Source: Crossaster papposus (taxonomy: Eukaryota > Echinodermata > Asteroidea > Velatida > Solasteridae). Taken from it: DNA of 64,000 nucleotides. Positions 10,291 to 23,873 of the stretch are shown here, one piece after another (the stretch's first letter is position 1; the number at the start of each line of letters is the position of its first letter). Below the pieces are notes generated by a model. That model did not search any database, was not told the DNA's origin, and saw only the letters and a program-made list of their open reading frames with translations. Both the position numbers and the translations under genes were made by a program. The stretch lies in assembly GCA_037893245.1 (NCBI GenBank), contig JBAIAA010000865.1:1240001-1304000 (forward strand). Direction: 5' to 3'.

Positions 10291-12345
10291 TCCACGTGTC
10301 TCACTCAGCCTGCTCAGAAGGAACAGCATAGATGGAAGACAGATCATAGAGTATATCCACGTGTCTCTCTCAGCCTGCTCAGAAGGAACAGCAGAGCTAG
10401 AAGACAGAGATAGAGTATATCCACGTGTCTCTCTCAGCCTGCTCAGAAGGAACAGCAGAGCTAGAAGACAGAGATAGAGTATATCCACTTGTCTGATCTA
10501 CACCCCACTCAGCCTGCTCAGAAGGAACAGCAGAGGTAGAAGACAGAGATAGAGTATATCCACGTGTCTCACTCAGCCTACTCAGAAGGACCAGCAGAGG
10601 TTGAAGACAGAGATAGAGTATATCCACGTGTCTGATCTACACCTCACTCAGCCTGCTCAGAAGGAACAGCAGAGGTAGAAGACAGAGATAGAGTATATCC
10701 ACGTGTCTGATTTACACCTCTCTCAGCCTGCTCATAAGGAACAGCAGGGGTAAAAGACAGAGATAGAGTATATCCACGTGTATCACTCAGCCTGCACATA
10801 ATGAACAGCAGAGGTAGAATACAGAGATAGAGTATATACACGTGTCTGATCTACACCTCACTCAGCCTGCTCAGAAGGAACAGCAGAGGTTGAAGACAGA
10901 GATAGAGTATATCCACGTGTCTCACTCAGCCTGCTCAGAAGGAACAGCATAGATGGAAGACAGAGATAGAGTATATCCACGTGTCTCACTCAGCCTACTC
11001 AGAAGGACCAGCAGAGGTTGAAGACAGAGATAGATTATATCCACGTGTCTGATCTACACCTCACTTAGCCTGCTCATAAGGAACAGCAGGGGTAGAAGAC
11101 AGAGATATAGTATATCCACGTGTCTCACTCAGCCTGCACATAGTGAACAGTAGAGGTATAAGTCAGAGATAGAGTATATCCACGTGTCTCTCTCAGCCTG
11201 CTCAGAAGGAACAGCAGAGCTAGAAGACAGAGATAGAGTATATCCACGTGTCTGATCTACACCTCACTCAGCCTGCTCAGAAGGAACAGCAGAGGTTGAA
11301 GACAGAGATAGAGTATATCCACGTGTCTCACTCAGCCTGCTCAGAAGGAACAGCATAGATGGAAGACAGATAATAGAGTATATCCACGTGTCTCACTCAG
11401 CCTGCTCAGATGGAACAGCCGAGGTAGAAGACAGAGATAGAGTATATCCACGTGTCTCACTCAGCCTGCTCAGAAGGAACAGCAGAGGTACAAAACAGAG
11501 ATAGAGTATATCCACGTGTCTGATCTACACCTCACTCAGCCTGCTCAGAAGGAACAGCAGAGGTAGAAGACAGAGATAGAGTATATCCACGTGTCTCACT
11601 CAGCCTGCTCAGAAGGAACAGCAGAGGTAGAAGACAGAGATAGAGTATATCCACGTGTCTGATCTACACCTCACTCAGCCTACTCAGAAGGAACATCAGA
11701 GGTAGAAGACAGAGATAGAGTTTATCCACGTGTCTCACTCAGCCTACTCAGAAGGACCAGCAGAGTTTGAAGACAGAGATAGATTATATCCACGTGTCGG
11801 ATCTACACCTCACTTAGCCTGCTCATAATGAACAGCAGGGGTAGAAGACAGAGATATAGTATATCCACGTGTCTCACTCAGCCTGCACATAATGAACAGC
11901 AGAGGTAGAAGACAGAGATAGAGTATATCCCCGTGTCTCACTCAGCCTGCTCAGAAGGAACAGCAGAGGTAGAAGACAGAGATAGAGTATATCCACGTGT
12001 CTGATCTACACCGCACTCAGCCTGCTCAGAAGAAACAGCAGAGGTAGAAGACATAAATAGAGTATAGCCACGTGTCTCTCTCAGCCTGCTCAGAAGGAAC
12101 AGCAGAGCTAGAAGACAGAGATATAGTATATCCACGTGTCTGATCTACACCTCACTCAGCCTGCTCAGAAGGAACAGCAGAGGTAGAAGACAGAGATAGA
12201 GTATATACACGTGTCTGATCTACACCTCACTCAGCCTGCTCAGAAGGAACAGCAGAGGTTGAAGACAGAGATAGAGTATATCCACGTGTCTCACTCAGCC
12301 TGCTCAGAAGGAACAGCATAGATGGAAGACAGATAATAGAGTATA
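10291..12345 (+). repeat. 2055-bp unit, second copy, 203 bp shorter
   Basis: The offset to the first copy is 2258 bp until the Su at 11179. It is 2055 bp from the L at 11243 onward, which matches 9188. The difference of 203 bp equals one long and two short monomers (L, Su, Su), so the copy lost or never had those three. It shares the tccccgt start (9873 and 11928) and the acataaatag mark with the first copy. Confidence 0.87.
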
Positions 12346-12890
12346 TCCACGTGTCTCACTCAGCCTGCTCAGATGGAACAGCCGAGGTAGAAGACAGAGA
12401 TACAGTATATCCACGTGTCTCACTCAGCCTGCTCAGAAGGAACAGCAGAGGTACAAAACAGAGATAGAGTATATCCACGTGTCTGATCTACACCTCACTC
12501 AGCCTGCTAAGAAGGAACAGCTGAGGTAGAAGACAGAGATCGAGTATATCCACGTGTCTCACTCAGCCTGCTCAGAAGGAACAGCAGAGGTAGAATACAG
12601 AGATAGAGTATATCCACGTGTCTGATCTACACCTCACTCAGCCTACTCAGAAGGAACATCAGAGGTAGAAGACAGAGATAGAGTTTATCCACGTGTCTCA
12701 CTCAGCTTACTCAGAAGGACCAGCAGAGGTTGAAGACAGAGATAGATTATATCCACGTGTCGGATCTACACCTCACTTAGCCTGCTCATAATGAACAGCA
12801 GGGGTAGAAAACAGAGATATAGTATATCCACGTGTCTCACTCAGCCTGCACATAATGAACAGCAGAGGTAGAAGACAGAGATAGAGTATA
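12346..12890 (+). repeat. Rest of a 963-bp, 14-monomer unit
   Basis: The complete unit is 11928-12890, overlapping the preceding block: S, Lp, Su, L, L, Sd, Sb, Sk, L, S, Lt, St, Lg, Sn. Six long, seven short and one 65-bp monomer make 963 bp. Against the 1230-bp order it lacks Sa, Lf, Sn and Sc. Private marks include cagctgagg near 12519 and gatcgagta near 12540, which recur near 16435 to 16455 and near 29685 to 29707. Confidence 0.85.
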
Positions 12891-13649
12891 TCCACGTGTC
12901 TCACTCAGCCTGCTCAGAAGGAACAGCAGAGGTAGAAGACAGAGATAGAGTATATCCACGTGTCTGATCTACACCGCACTCAGCCTGCTCAGAAGAAACA
13001 GCAGAGGTAGAAGACAGAAATAGAGTATAGCCACGTGTCTCTCTCAGCCTGCTCAGAAGGAACAGCAGAGCTAGAAGACAGAGATATAGTATATCCACGT
13101 GTCTGATCTACACCTCACTCAGCCTGCTCAGAAGGAACAGCATAGGTAGAAGACAGAGATAGAGTATATCCACGTGTCTCACTCAACCTGCTCAGAAGGA
13201 ACAGCAGAGGTAGAAGACAGAGATAGAGTATATCCACGTGTCTGATTTACACCTCTCTCAGCCTGCTCATAAGGAACAGCAGGGGTAAAAGACAGAGATA
13301 GAGTATATCCACGTGTCTCACTCAGCCTGCACATAATGAACAGCAGAGGTAGAATACAGAGATAGAGTATATACACGTGTCTGATCTACACCTCACTCAG
13401 CCTGCTCAGAAGGAACAGCAGAGGTTGAAGACAGAGATAGAGTATATCCACGTGTCTCACTCAGCCTGCTCAGAAGGAACAGCAGAGGTTGAAGACAGAG
13501 ATAGATTATATCCACGTGTCGGATCTACACCTCACTTAGCCTGCTCATAATGAACAGCAGGGGTAGAAGACAGAGATATAGTATATCCACGTGTCTCACT
13601 CAGCCTGCACATAATGAACAGCAGAGGTAGAAGACAGAGATAGAGTATA
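12891..13649 (+). repeat. 759-bp, 11-monomer unit
   Basis: The order is S 12891, Lp 12955, Su 13030, L 13094, Sa 13169, Lf 13233, Sn 13308, L 13372, chimeric Sd/St 13447, Lg 13511, Sn 13586. Five long and six short monomers make 759 bp. This is exactly the 1230-bp unit without seven monomers (Sd to Lt; 471 bp). The same spacing recurs at 16805/17564, 27522/28281, 30057/30816 and 53436/54195. Confidence 0.9.
13447..13510 (+). repeat. Chimeric Sd/St monomer at an ancestral exchange point
   Basis: The first part reads like Sd (cctgctcagaaggaacagc) and the second like St (gaggttgaag ... gattata). The flanks agree: an L with gaggttgaag precedes it, as it precedes Sd, and Lg follows it, as it follows St. 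The switch falls in the shared cagca stretch near the monomer middle. The same chimera is present at 5499, 17361, 28078, 30613, 52281 and 53714, so it arose once and was copied. Confidence 0.85.
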
Positions 13650-16600
13650 TCCACGTGTCTCACTCAGCCTGCTCAGAAGGAACAGCAGAGGTAGAAGACA
13701 GAGATAGAGTATATCCACGTGTCTGATCTACACCGCACTCAGCCTGCTCAGAAGAAACAGCAGAGGTAGAAGACAGAAATAGAGTATAGCCACGTGTCTC
13801 TCTCAGCCTGCTCAGAAGGAACAGCAGAGCTAGAAGACAGAGATATAGTATATCCACGTGTCTGATCTACACCTCACTCAGCCTGCTCAAAAGGAACAGC
13901 AGAGGTAGAAGACAGAGATAGAGTATATCCACGTGTCTCACTCAACCTGCTCAGAAGGAACAGCAGAGGTAGAAGACAGAGATAGAGTATATCCACGTGT
14001 CTGATTTACACCTCTCTCAGCCTGCTCATAAGGAACAGCAGGGGTAAAAGACAGAGATAGAGTATATCCACGTGTCTCACTCAGCCTGCACATAATGAAC
14101 AGCAGAGGTAGAATACAGAGATAGAGTATATACACGTGTCTGATCTACACCTCACTCAGCCTGCTCAGAAGGAACAGCAGAGGTTGAAGACAGAGATAGA
14201 GTATATCCACGTGTCTCACTCAGCCTGCTCAGAAGGAACAGCATAGATGGAAGACAGATACTAGAGTATATCCACGTGTCTCACTCAGCCTGCTCAGATG
14301 GAACAGCATAGGTAGAAGACAGAGATAGAGTATATCCACTTGTCTCACTCAGCCTGCTCAGAAGGAACAGCAGAGGTACAAAACAGAGATAGAGTATATC
14401 CACGTGTCTGATCTACACCTCACTCAGCCTGCTCAGAAGGAACAGCAGAGGTAGAAGACAGAGATAGAGTATATCCACGTGTCTCACTCAGCCTGCTCAG
14501 AAGGAACAGCAGAGGTAGAAGACAGAGATAGAGTATATCCACATGTCTCACTCATCCTGCTCAGAAGGAACAGCAGAGGTAGAAGACAGAGATAGAGTAT
14601 ATCCACGTGTCTGATCTACACCTCACTCAGCCTACTCAGAAGGAACATCAGAGGTGGAAGACAGAGATAGAGTATATCCACGTGTCTCACTCAGCCTACT
14701 CAGAAGTACCAGCAGAGGTTGAAGACAGAGATAGATTATATCCACGTGTCTGATCTACACCTCACTTAGCCTGCTCATAAGGAACAGCAGGGGTAGAAGA
14801 CAGAGATATAGTATATCCACGTGTCTCACTCAGCCTGCAATTAGTGAACAGCAGAGGTAGAAGTCAGAGATAGAGTATATCCACGTGTCTCTCTCAGCCT
14901 GCTCAGAAGGAACAGCAGAGCTAGAAGACAGAGATAGAGTATATCCACGTGTCTGATCTACACCTCACTCAGCCTGCTCAGAAGGAACAGCAGAGGTAGA
15001 AGACAGAGATAGAGTATATCCACGTGTCTCTCTCAGCCTGCTCAGAAGGAACAGCAGAGCTAGAAGACAGAGATAGAGTATATCCACGTGTCTGATCTAC
15101 ACCCCACTCAGCCTGCTCAGAGGGAACAGCAGAGGTAGAAGACAGAGATAGAGTATATCCACGTGTCTCACTCAGCCTGCTCAGAAGGAACAGCAGAGGT
15201 AGAAGACAGAGATAGAGTATATCCACATGTCTCACTCATCCTGCTCAGAAGGAACAGCAGAGGTAGAAGACAGAGATAGAGTATATCCACGTGTCTGATC
15301 TACACCTCACTCAGCCTACTCAGAAGGAACATCAGAGGTGGAAGACAGAGATAGAGTATATCCACGTGTCTCACTCAGCCTACTCAGAAGGACCAGCAGA
15401 GGTTGAAGACAGAGATAGATTATATCCACGTGTCTGATCTACACCTCACTTAGCCTGCTCATAAGGAACAGCAGGGGTAGAAGACAGAGATATAGTATAT
15501 CCACGTGTCTCACTCAGCCTGCAATTAGTGAACAGCAGAGCTAGAAGACAGAGATAGAGTATATCCACGTGTCTGATCTACACCTCACTCAGCCTGATCA
15601 GAAGGAACAGCAGAGGTAGAAGACAGAGATAGAGTATATCCACGTGTCTCTCTCAGCCTGCTCAGAAGGAACAGCAGAGCTAGAAGACAGAGATAGAGTA
15701 TATCCACGTGTCTCTCTCAGCCTGCTCAGAAGGAACAGCAGAGCTAGAAGACAGAGATAGAGTATATCCACGTGTCTGATCTACACCCCACTCAGCCTGC
15801 TCAGAAGGAACAGCAGAGGTAGAAGACAGAGATAGAGTATATCCACGTGTCTGATCTACACCGCACTCAGCCTGCTCAGAAGAAACAGCACAGGTAGAAG
15901 ACAGAAATAGAGTACATCCACGTGTCTCTCTCAGCCTGCTCAGAAGGAACAGCAGAGCTAGAAGACAGAGATAGAGTATATCCACGTGTCTAATCTACAC
16001 CCCACTCAGCCTGCTCAGAAGAAACAGCAGAGGTAAAAGACAGAGATAGAGTATATCCACGTGTCTCACTCAGCCTGCTCAGAAGGAACAACAGAGGTAG
16101 AATACAGAGATATAGTATATACACGTGTTTGATCTACACGTCACTCAGCCTGCTCAGAAGGAACAACAGAGGTTGAAGACAGAGATAGAGTATATCCACG
16201 TGTCTCACTCAGCCTGCTCAGAAGGAACAGCATAGATGGAAGACAGATAATAGAGTATATCCACGTGTCTCACTCAGCCTGCTCAGATGGAACAGCCGAG
16301 GTAGAAGACAGAGATACAGTATATCCACGTGTCTCACTCAGCCTGCTCAGAAGGAACAGCAGAGGTACAAAACAGAGATAGAGTATATCCACGTGTCTGA
16401 TCTACACCTCACTCAGCCTGCTCAGAAGGAACAGCTGAGGTAGAAGACAGAGATCGAGTATATCCACGTGTCTCACTCAGCCTGCTCAGAAGGAACAGCA
16501 GAGGTAGAATACAGAGATAGAGTATATCCACGTGTCTGATCTACACCTCACTCAGCCTACTCAGAAGGAACATCAGAGGTAGAAGACAGAGATAGAGTTT

Positions 16601-17563
16601 ATCCACGTGTCTCACTCAGCCTACTCAGAAGGACCAGCAGAGGTTGAAGACAGAGATAGATTATATCCACGTGTCGGATCTACACCTCACTTAGCCTGCT
16701 CATAATGAACAGCAGGGGTAGAAGACAGAGATATAGTATATCCACGTGTCTCACTCAGCCTGCACATAATGAACAGCAGAGGTAGAAGACAGAGATGGGG
16801 TATATCCACGTGTCTCACTCAGCCTGCTCAGAAGGAACAGCAGAGGTAGAAGACAGAGATAGAGTATATCCACGTGTCTGATCTACACCACACTCAGCCT
16901 GCTCAGAAGAAACAGCAGAGGTAGAAGACAGAAATAGAGTATAGCCACGTGTCTCTCTCAGCCTGCTCAGAAGGAACAGCAGAGCTAGAAGACAGAGATA
17001 TAGTATATCCACGTGTCTGATCTACACCTCACTCAGCCTGCTCAGAAGGAACAGCATAGGTAGAAGACAGAGATAGAGTATATCCACGTGTCTCACTCAA
17101 CCTGCTCAGAAGGAACAGCAGAGGTAGAAGACAGAGATAGAGTATATCCACGTGTCTGATTTACACCTCTCTCAGCCTGCTCATAAGGAACAGCAGGGGT
17201 AAAAGACAGAGATAGAGTATATCCACGTGTCTCACTCAGCCTGCACATAATGAACAGCAGAGGTAGAATACAGAGATAGAGTATATACACGTGTCTGATC
17301 TACACCTCACTCAGCCTGCTCAGAAGGAACAGCAGAGGTTGAAGACAGAGATAGAGTATATCCACGTGTCTCACTCAGCCTGCTCAGAAGGAACAGCAGA
17401 GGTTGAAGACAGAGATAGATTATATCCACGTGTCGGATCTACACCTCACTTAGCCTGCTCATAATGAACAGCAGGGGTAGAAGACAGAGATATAGTATAT
17501 CCACGTGTCTCACTCAGCCTGCACATAATGAACAGCAGAGGTAGAAGACAGAGATAGAGTATA
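13650..17563 (+). repeat. 3914-bp compound unit
   Basis: It begins with a second 759-type start (S, Lp, Su, L, Sa, Lf, Sn, L), then Sd to St, an Sn'' (cctgcaattag) module, Su, Lc, the first Lp/Su/La series, and ends with another 759-bp unit at 16805-17563. Corresponding monomers recur 3914 bp later (12891 to 16805, 13650 to 17564). One monomer after 15083 lacks a Su present in the next copy, shifting the local offset to 3978. A unique gtgtttgatc occurs near 16125. Confidence 0.85.
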
Positions 17564-20500
17564 TCCACGTGTCTCACTCAGCCTGCTCAGAAGGAACAGC
17601 AGAGGTAGAAGACAGAGATAGAGTATATCCACGTGTCTGATCTACACCGCACTCAACCTGCTCAGAAGAAACAGCAGAGGTAGAAGACAGAAATAGAGTA
17701 TAGCCACGTGTCTCTCTCAGCCTGCTCAGAAGGAACAGCAGAGCTAGAAGACAGAGATATAGTATATCCACGTGTCTGATCTACACCTCACTCAGCCTGC
17801 TCAGAAGGAACAGCAGAGGTAGAAGACAGAGATAGAGTATATCCACGTGTCTCACTCAACCTGCTCAGAAGGAACAGCAGAGGTAGAAGACAGAGATAGA
17901 GTATATCCACGTGTCTGATTTACACCTCTCTCAGCCTGCTCATAAGGAACAGCAGGGGTAAAAGACAGAGATAGAGTATATCCACGTGTCTCACTCAGCC
18001 TGCACATAATGAACAGCAGAGGTAGAATACAGAGATAGAGTATATACACGTGTCTGATCTACACCTCACTCAGCCTGCTCAGAAGGAACAGCAGAGGTTG
18101 AAGACAGAGATAGAGTATATCCACGTGTCTCACTCAGCCTGCTCAGAAGGAACAGCATAGATGGAAGACAGATACTAGAGTATATCCACGTGTCTCACTC
18201 AGCCTGCTCAGATGGAACAGCATAGGTAGAAGACAGAGATAGAGTATATCCACGTGTCTCACTCAGCCTGCTCAGAAGGAACAGCAGAGGTACAAAACAG
18301 AGATAGAGTATATCCACGTGTCTGATCTACACCTCACTCAGCCTGCTCAGAAGGAACAGCAGAGGTAGAAGACAGAGATAGAGTATATCCACGTGTCTCA
18401 CTCAGCCTGCTCAGAAGGAACAGCAGAGGTAGAAGACAGAGATAGAGTATATCCACATGTCTCACTCATCCTGCTCAGAAGGAACAGCAGAGGTAGAAGA
18501 CAGAGATAGAGTATATCCACGTGTCTGATCTACACCTCACTCAGCCTACTCAGAAGGAACATCAGAGGTGGAAGACAGAGATAGAGTATATCCACGTGTC
18601 TCACTCAGCCTACTCAGAAGTACCAGCAGAGGTTGAAGACAGAGATAGATTATATCCACGTGTCTGATCTACACCTCACTTAGCCTGCTCATAAGGAACA
18701 GCAGGGGTAGAAGACAGAGATATAGTATATCCACGTGTCTCACTCAGCCTGCAATTAGTGAACAGCAGAGGTAGAAGTCAGAGATAGAGTATATCCACGT
18801 GTCTCTCTCAGCCTGCTCAGAAGGAACAGCAGAGCTAGAAGACAGAGATAGAGTATATCCACGTGTCTGATCTACACCTCACTCAGCCTGCTCAGAAGGA
18901 ACAGCAGAGGTAGAAGACAGAGATAGAGTATATCCACGTGTCTCTCTCAGCCTGCTCAGAAGGAACAGCAGAGCTAGAAGACAGAGATAGAGTATATCCA
19001 CGTGTCTCTCTCAGCCTGCTCAGAAGGAACAGCAGAGCTAGAAGACAGAGATAGAGTATATCCACGTGTCTGATCTACACCCCACTCAGCCTGCTCAGAG
19101 GGAACAGCAGAGGTAGAAGACAGAGATAGAGTATATCCACGTGTCTCACTCAGCCTGCTCAGAAGGAACAGCAGAGGTAGAAGACAGAGATAGAGTATAT
19201 CCACATGTCTCACTCATCCTGCTCAGAAGGAACAGCAGAGGTAGAAGACAGAGATAGAGTATATCCACGTGTCTGTTCTACACCTCACTCAGCCTACTCA
19301 GAAGGAACATCAGAGGTGGAAGACAGAGATAGAGTATATCCACGTGTCTCACTCAGCCTACTCAGAAGGACCAGCAGAGGTTGAAGACAGAGATAGATTA
19401 TATCCACGTGTCTGATCTACACCTCACTTAGCCTGCTCATAAGGAACAGCAGGGGTAGAAGACAGAGATATAGTATATCCACGTGTCTCACTCAGCCTGC
19501 AATTAGTGAACAGCAGAGCTAGAAGACAGAGATAGAGTATATCCACGTGTCTGATCTACACCTCACTCAGCCTGATCAGAAGGAACAGCAGAGGTAGAAG
19601 ACAGAGATAGAGTATATCCACGTGTCTCTCTCAGCCTGCTCAGAAGGAACAGCAGAGCTAGAAGACAGAGATAGAGTATATCCACGTGTCTCTCTCAGCC
19701 TGCTCAGAAGGAACAGCAGAGCTAGAAGACAGAGATAGAGTATATCCACGTGTCTGATCTACACCCCACTCAGCCTGCTCAGAAGGAACAGCAGAGGTAG
19801 AAGACAGAGATAGAGTATATCCACGTGTCTGATCTACACCGCACTCAGCCTGCTCAGAAGAAACAGCAGAGGTAGAAGACAGAAATAGAGTATATCCACG
19901 TGTCTCTCTCAGCCTGCTCAGAAGGAACAGCAGAGCTAGAAGACAGAGATAGAGTATATCCACGTGTCTAATCTACACCCCACTCAGCCTGCTCAGAAGA
20001 AACAGCAGAGGTAAAAGACAGAGATAGAGTATATCCACGTGTCTCACTCAGCCTGCTCAGAAGGAACAACAGAGGTAGAATACAGAGATATAGTATATAC
20101 ACGTGTCTGATCTACACGTCACTCAGCCTGCTCAGAAGGAACAACAGAGGTTGAAGACAGAGATAGAGTATATCCACGTGTCTCACTCAGCCTGCTCAGA
20201 AGGAACAGCATAGATGGAAGACAGATAATAGAGTATATCTACGTGTCTCACTCAGCCTGCTCAAATGGAACAGCAGAGGTAGAAGACAGAGATAGGGTAT
20301 ATCCACGTGTCTCACTCAGCCTGCTCAGAAGGAACAGCAGAGGTACAAAACAGAGATAGAGTATATCCACGTGTCTGATCTACACCTCACTCAGCCTGCT
20401 CAGAAGGAACAGCAGAGGTAGAAGACAGAGATAGAGTATATCCCCGTGTCTAATCTACACCTCACTCAGCCTACTCAGAAGGAACATCAGATGTAGAAGA

Positions 20501-20718
20501 CAGAGATAGAGTTTATCCACGTGTCTCACTCAGCCTACTCAGAAGGACCAGCAGAGGTTGAAGACAGAGATAGATTATATCCACGTGTCTGATCTACACC
20601 TCTCTCAGCCTGCTCATAAGGAACAGCAGGGGTAGAAGACAGAGATATAGTATATCCACGTGTCTCACTCAGCCTGCACATAATGAACAGCAGAGGTAGA
20701 AGACAGATATAGAGTATA
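17564..20718 (+). repeat. 3155-bp compound unit, first copy
   Basis: The length equals 3914 minus 759, so it is the preceding unit without the terminal 759-bp sub-unit. Private marks shared with the next copy at exactly 3155 bp include tctgttctac at 19264 (22419), actcaacctg inside the first Lp, and tatctacgtg near 20240. It contains Sd-Sb-Sk-L-S-Sc-Lt-St, the Sn'' module, Su-Su-Lc, Lp, La and a second Sd series. Confidence 0.88.
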
Positions 20719-23700
20719 TCCACGTGTCTCACTCAGCCTGCTCAGAAGGAACAGCAGAGGTAGAAGACAGAGATAGAGTATATCCACGTGTCTGATCTAC
20801 ACCGCACTCAACCTGCTCAGAAGAAACAGCAGAGGTAGAAGACAGAAATAGAGTATAGCCACGTGTCTCTCTCAGCCTGCTCAGAAGGAACAGCAGAGCT
20901 AGAAGACAGAGATATAGTATATCCACGTGTCTGATCTACACCTCACTCAGCCTGCTCAGAAGGAACAGCAGAGGTAGAAGACAGAGATAGAGTATATCCA
21001 CGTGTCTCACTCAACCTGCTCAGAAGGAACAGCAGAGGTAGAAGACAGAGATAGAGTATATCCACGTGTCTGATTTACACCTCTCTCAGCCTGCTCATAA
21101 GGAACAGCAGGGGTAAAAGACAGAGATAGAGTATATCCACGTGTCTCACTCAGCCTGCACATAATGAACAGCAGAGGTAGAATACAGAGATAGAGTATAT
21201 ACACGTGTCTGATCTACACCTCACTCAGCCTGCTCAGAAGGAACAGCAGAGGTTGAAGACAGAGATAGAGTATATCCACGTGTCTCACTCAGCCTGCTCA
21301 GAAGGAACAGCATAGATGGAAGACAGATACTAGAGTATATCCACGTGTCTCACTCAGCCTGCTCAGATGGAACAGCATAGGTAGAAGACAGAGATAGAGT
21401 ATATCCACGTGTCTCACTCAGCCTGCTCAGAAGGAACAGCAGAGGTACAAAACAGAGATAGAGTATATCCACGTGTCTGATCTACACCTCACTCAGCCTG
21501 CTCAGAAGGAACAGCAGAGGTAGAAGACAGAGATAGAGTATATCCACGTGTCTCACTCAGCCTGCTCAGAAGGAACAGCAGAGGTAGAAGACAGAGATAG
21601 AGTATATCCACATGTCTCACTCATCCTGCTCAGAAGGAACAGCAGAGGTAGAAGACAGAGATAGAGTATATCCACGTGTCTGATCTACACCTCACTCAGC
21701 CTACTCAGAAGGAACATCAGAGGTGGAAGACAGAGATAGAGTATATCCACGTGTCTCACTCAGCCTACTCAGAAGTACCAGCAGAGGTTGAAGACAGAGA
21801 TAGATTATATCCACGTGTCTGATCTACACCTCACTTAGCCTGCTCATAAGGAACAGCAGGGGTAGAAGACAGAGATATAGTATATCCACGTGTCTCACTC
21901 AGCCTGCAATTAGTGAACAGCAGAGGTAGAAGTCAGAGATAGAGTATATCCACGTGTCTCTCTCAGCCTGCTCAGAAGGAACAGCAGAGCTAGAAGACAG
22001 AGATAGAGTATATCCACGTGTCTGATCTACACCTCACTCAGCCTGCTCAGAAGGAACAGCAGAGGTAGAAGACAGAGATAGAGTATATCCACGTGTCTCT
22101 CTCAGCCTGCTCAGAAGGAACAGCAGAGCTAGAAGACAGAGATAGAGTATATCCACGTGTCTCTCTCAGCCTGCTCAGAAGGAACAGCAGAGCTAGAAGA
22201 CAGAGATAGAGTATATCCACGTGTCTGATCTACACCCCACTCAGCCTGCTCAGAGGGAACAGCAGAGGTAGAAGACAGAGATAGAGTATATCCACGTGTC
22301 TCACTCAGCCTGCTCAGAAGGAACAGCAGAGGTAGAAGACAGAGATAGAGTATATCCACATGTCTCACTCATCCTGCTCAGAAGGAACAGCAGAGGTAGA
22401 AGACAGAGATAGAGTATATCCACGTGTCTGTTCTACACCTCACTCAGCCTACTCAGAAGGAACATCAGAGGTGGAAGACAGAGATAGAGTATATCCTCGT
22501 GTCTCACTCAGCCTACTCAGAAGGACCAGCAGAGGTTGAAGACAGAGATAGATTATATCCACGTGTCTGATCTACACCTCACTTAGCCTGCTCATAAGGA
22601 ACAGCAGGGGTAGAAGACAGAGATATAGTATATCCACGTGTCTCACTCAGCCTGCAATTAGTGAACAGCAGAGCTAGAAGACAGAGATAGAGTATATCCA
22701 CGTGTCTGATCTACACCTCACTCAGCCTGATCAGAAGGAACAGCAGAGGTAGAAGACAGAGATAGAGTATATCCACGTGTCTCTCTCAGCCTGCTCAGAA
22801 GGAACAGCAGAGCTAGAAGACAGAGATAGAGTATATCCACGTGTCTCTCTCAGCCTGCTCAGAAGGAACAGCAGAGCTAGAAGACAGAGATAGAGTATAT
22901 CCACGTGTCTGATCTACACCCCACTCAGCCTGCTCAGAAGGAACAGCAGAGGTAGAAGACAGAGATAGAGTATATCCACGTGTCTGATCTACACCGCACT
23001 CAGCCTGCTCAGAAGAAACAGCAGAGGTAGAAGACAGAAATAGAGTATATCCACGTGTCTCTCTCAGCCTGCTCAGAAGGAACAGCAGAGCTAGAAGACA
23101 GAGATAGAGTATATCCACGTGTCTAATCTACACCCCACTCAGCCTGCTCAGAAGAAACAGCAGAGGTAAAAGACAGAGATAGAGTATATCCACGTGTCTC
23201 ACTCAGCCTGCTCAGAAGGAACAACAGAGGTAGAATACAGAGATATAGTATATACACGTGTCTGATCTACACGTCACTCAGCCTGCTCAGAAGGAACAAC
23301 AGAGGTTGAAGACAGAGATAGAGTATATCCACGTGTCTCACTCAGCCTGCTCAGAAGGAACAGCATAGATGGAAGACAGATAATAGAGTATATCTACGTG
23401 TCTCACTCAGCCTGCTCAAATGGAACAGCAGAGGTAGAAGACAGAGATAGGGTATATCCACGTGTCTCACTCAGCCTGCTCAGAAGGAACAGCAGAGGTA
23501 CAAAACAGAGATAGAGTATATCCACGTGTCTGATCTACACCTCACTCAGCCTGCTCAGAAGGAACAGCAGAGGTAGAAGACAGAGATAGAGTATATCCCC
23601 GTGTCTAATCTACACCTCACTCAGCCTACTCAGAAGGAACATCAGATGTAGAAGACAGAGATAGAGTTTATCCACGTGTCTCACTCAGCCTACTTAGAAG

Positions 23701-23873
23701 GACCAGCAGAGGTTGAAGACAGAGATAGATTATATCCACGTGTCTGATCTACACCTCTCTCAGCCTGCTCATAAGGAACAGCAGGGGTAGAAGACAGAGA
23801 TATAGTATATCCACGTGTCTCACTCAGCCTGCACATAATGAACAGCAGAGGTAGAAGACAGATATAGAGTATA
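20719..23873 (+). repeat. 3155-bp compound unit, second copy
   Basis: Monomer order matches the preceding unit throughout the part I compared. Differences are scattered point changes, such as tatcctcgtg near 22495 in place of tatccacgtg and cctacttag near 23690 in place of cctactcag. The near identity over more than 3 kb indicates a recent duplication or gene-conversion-like homogenisation. Confidence 0.88.

Noticed and set aside
15680-15985. 101-107 codon minus-strand frames at 15680, 19658, 22813, 25498, 40597 and 43338
   Set aside because: They are longer only because several 75-bp monomers, which keep frame, fall close together. Hydrophobic LLFLLSRL-like segments are a translation of the monomer tail and do not indicate a membrane protein.
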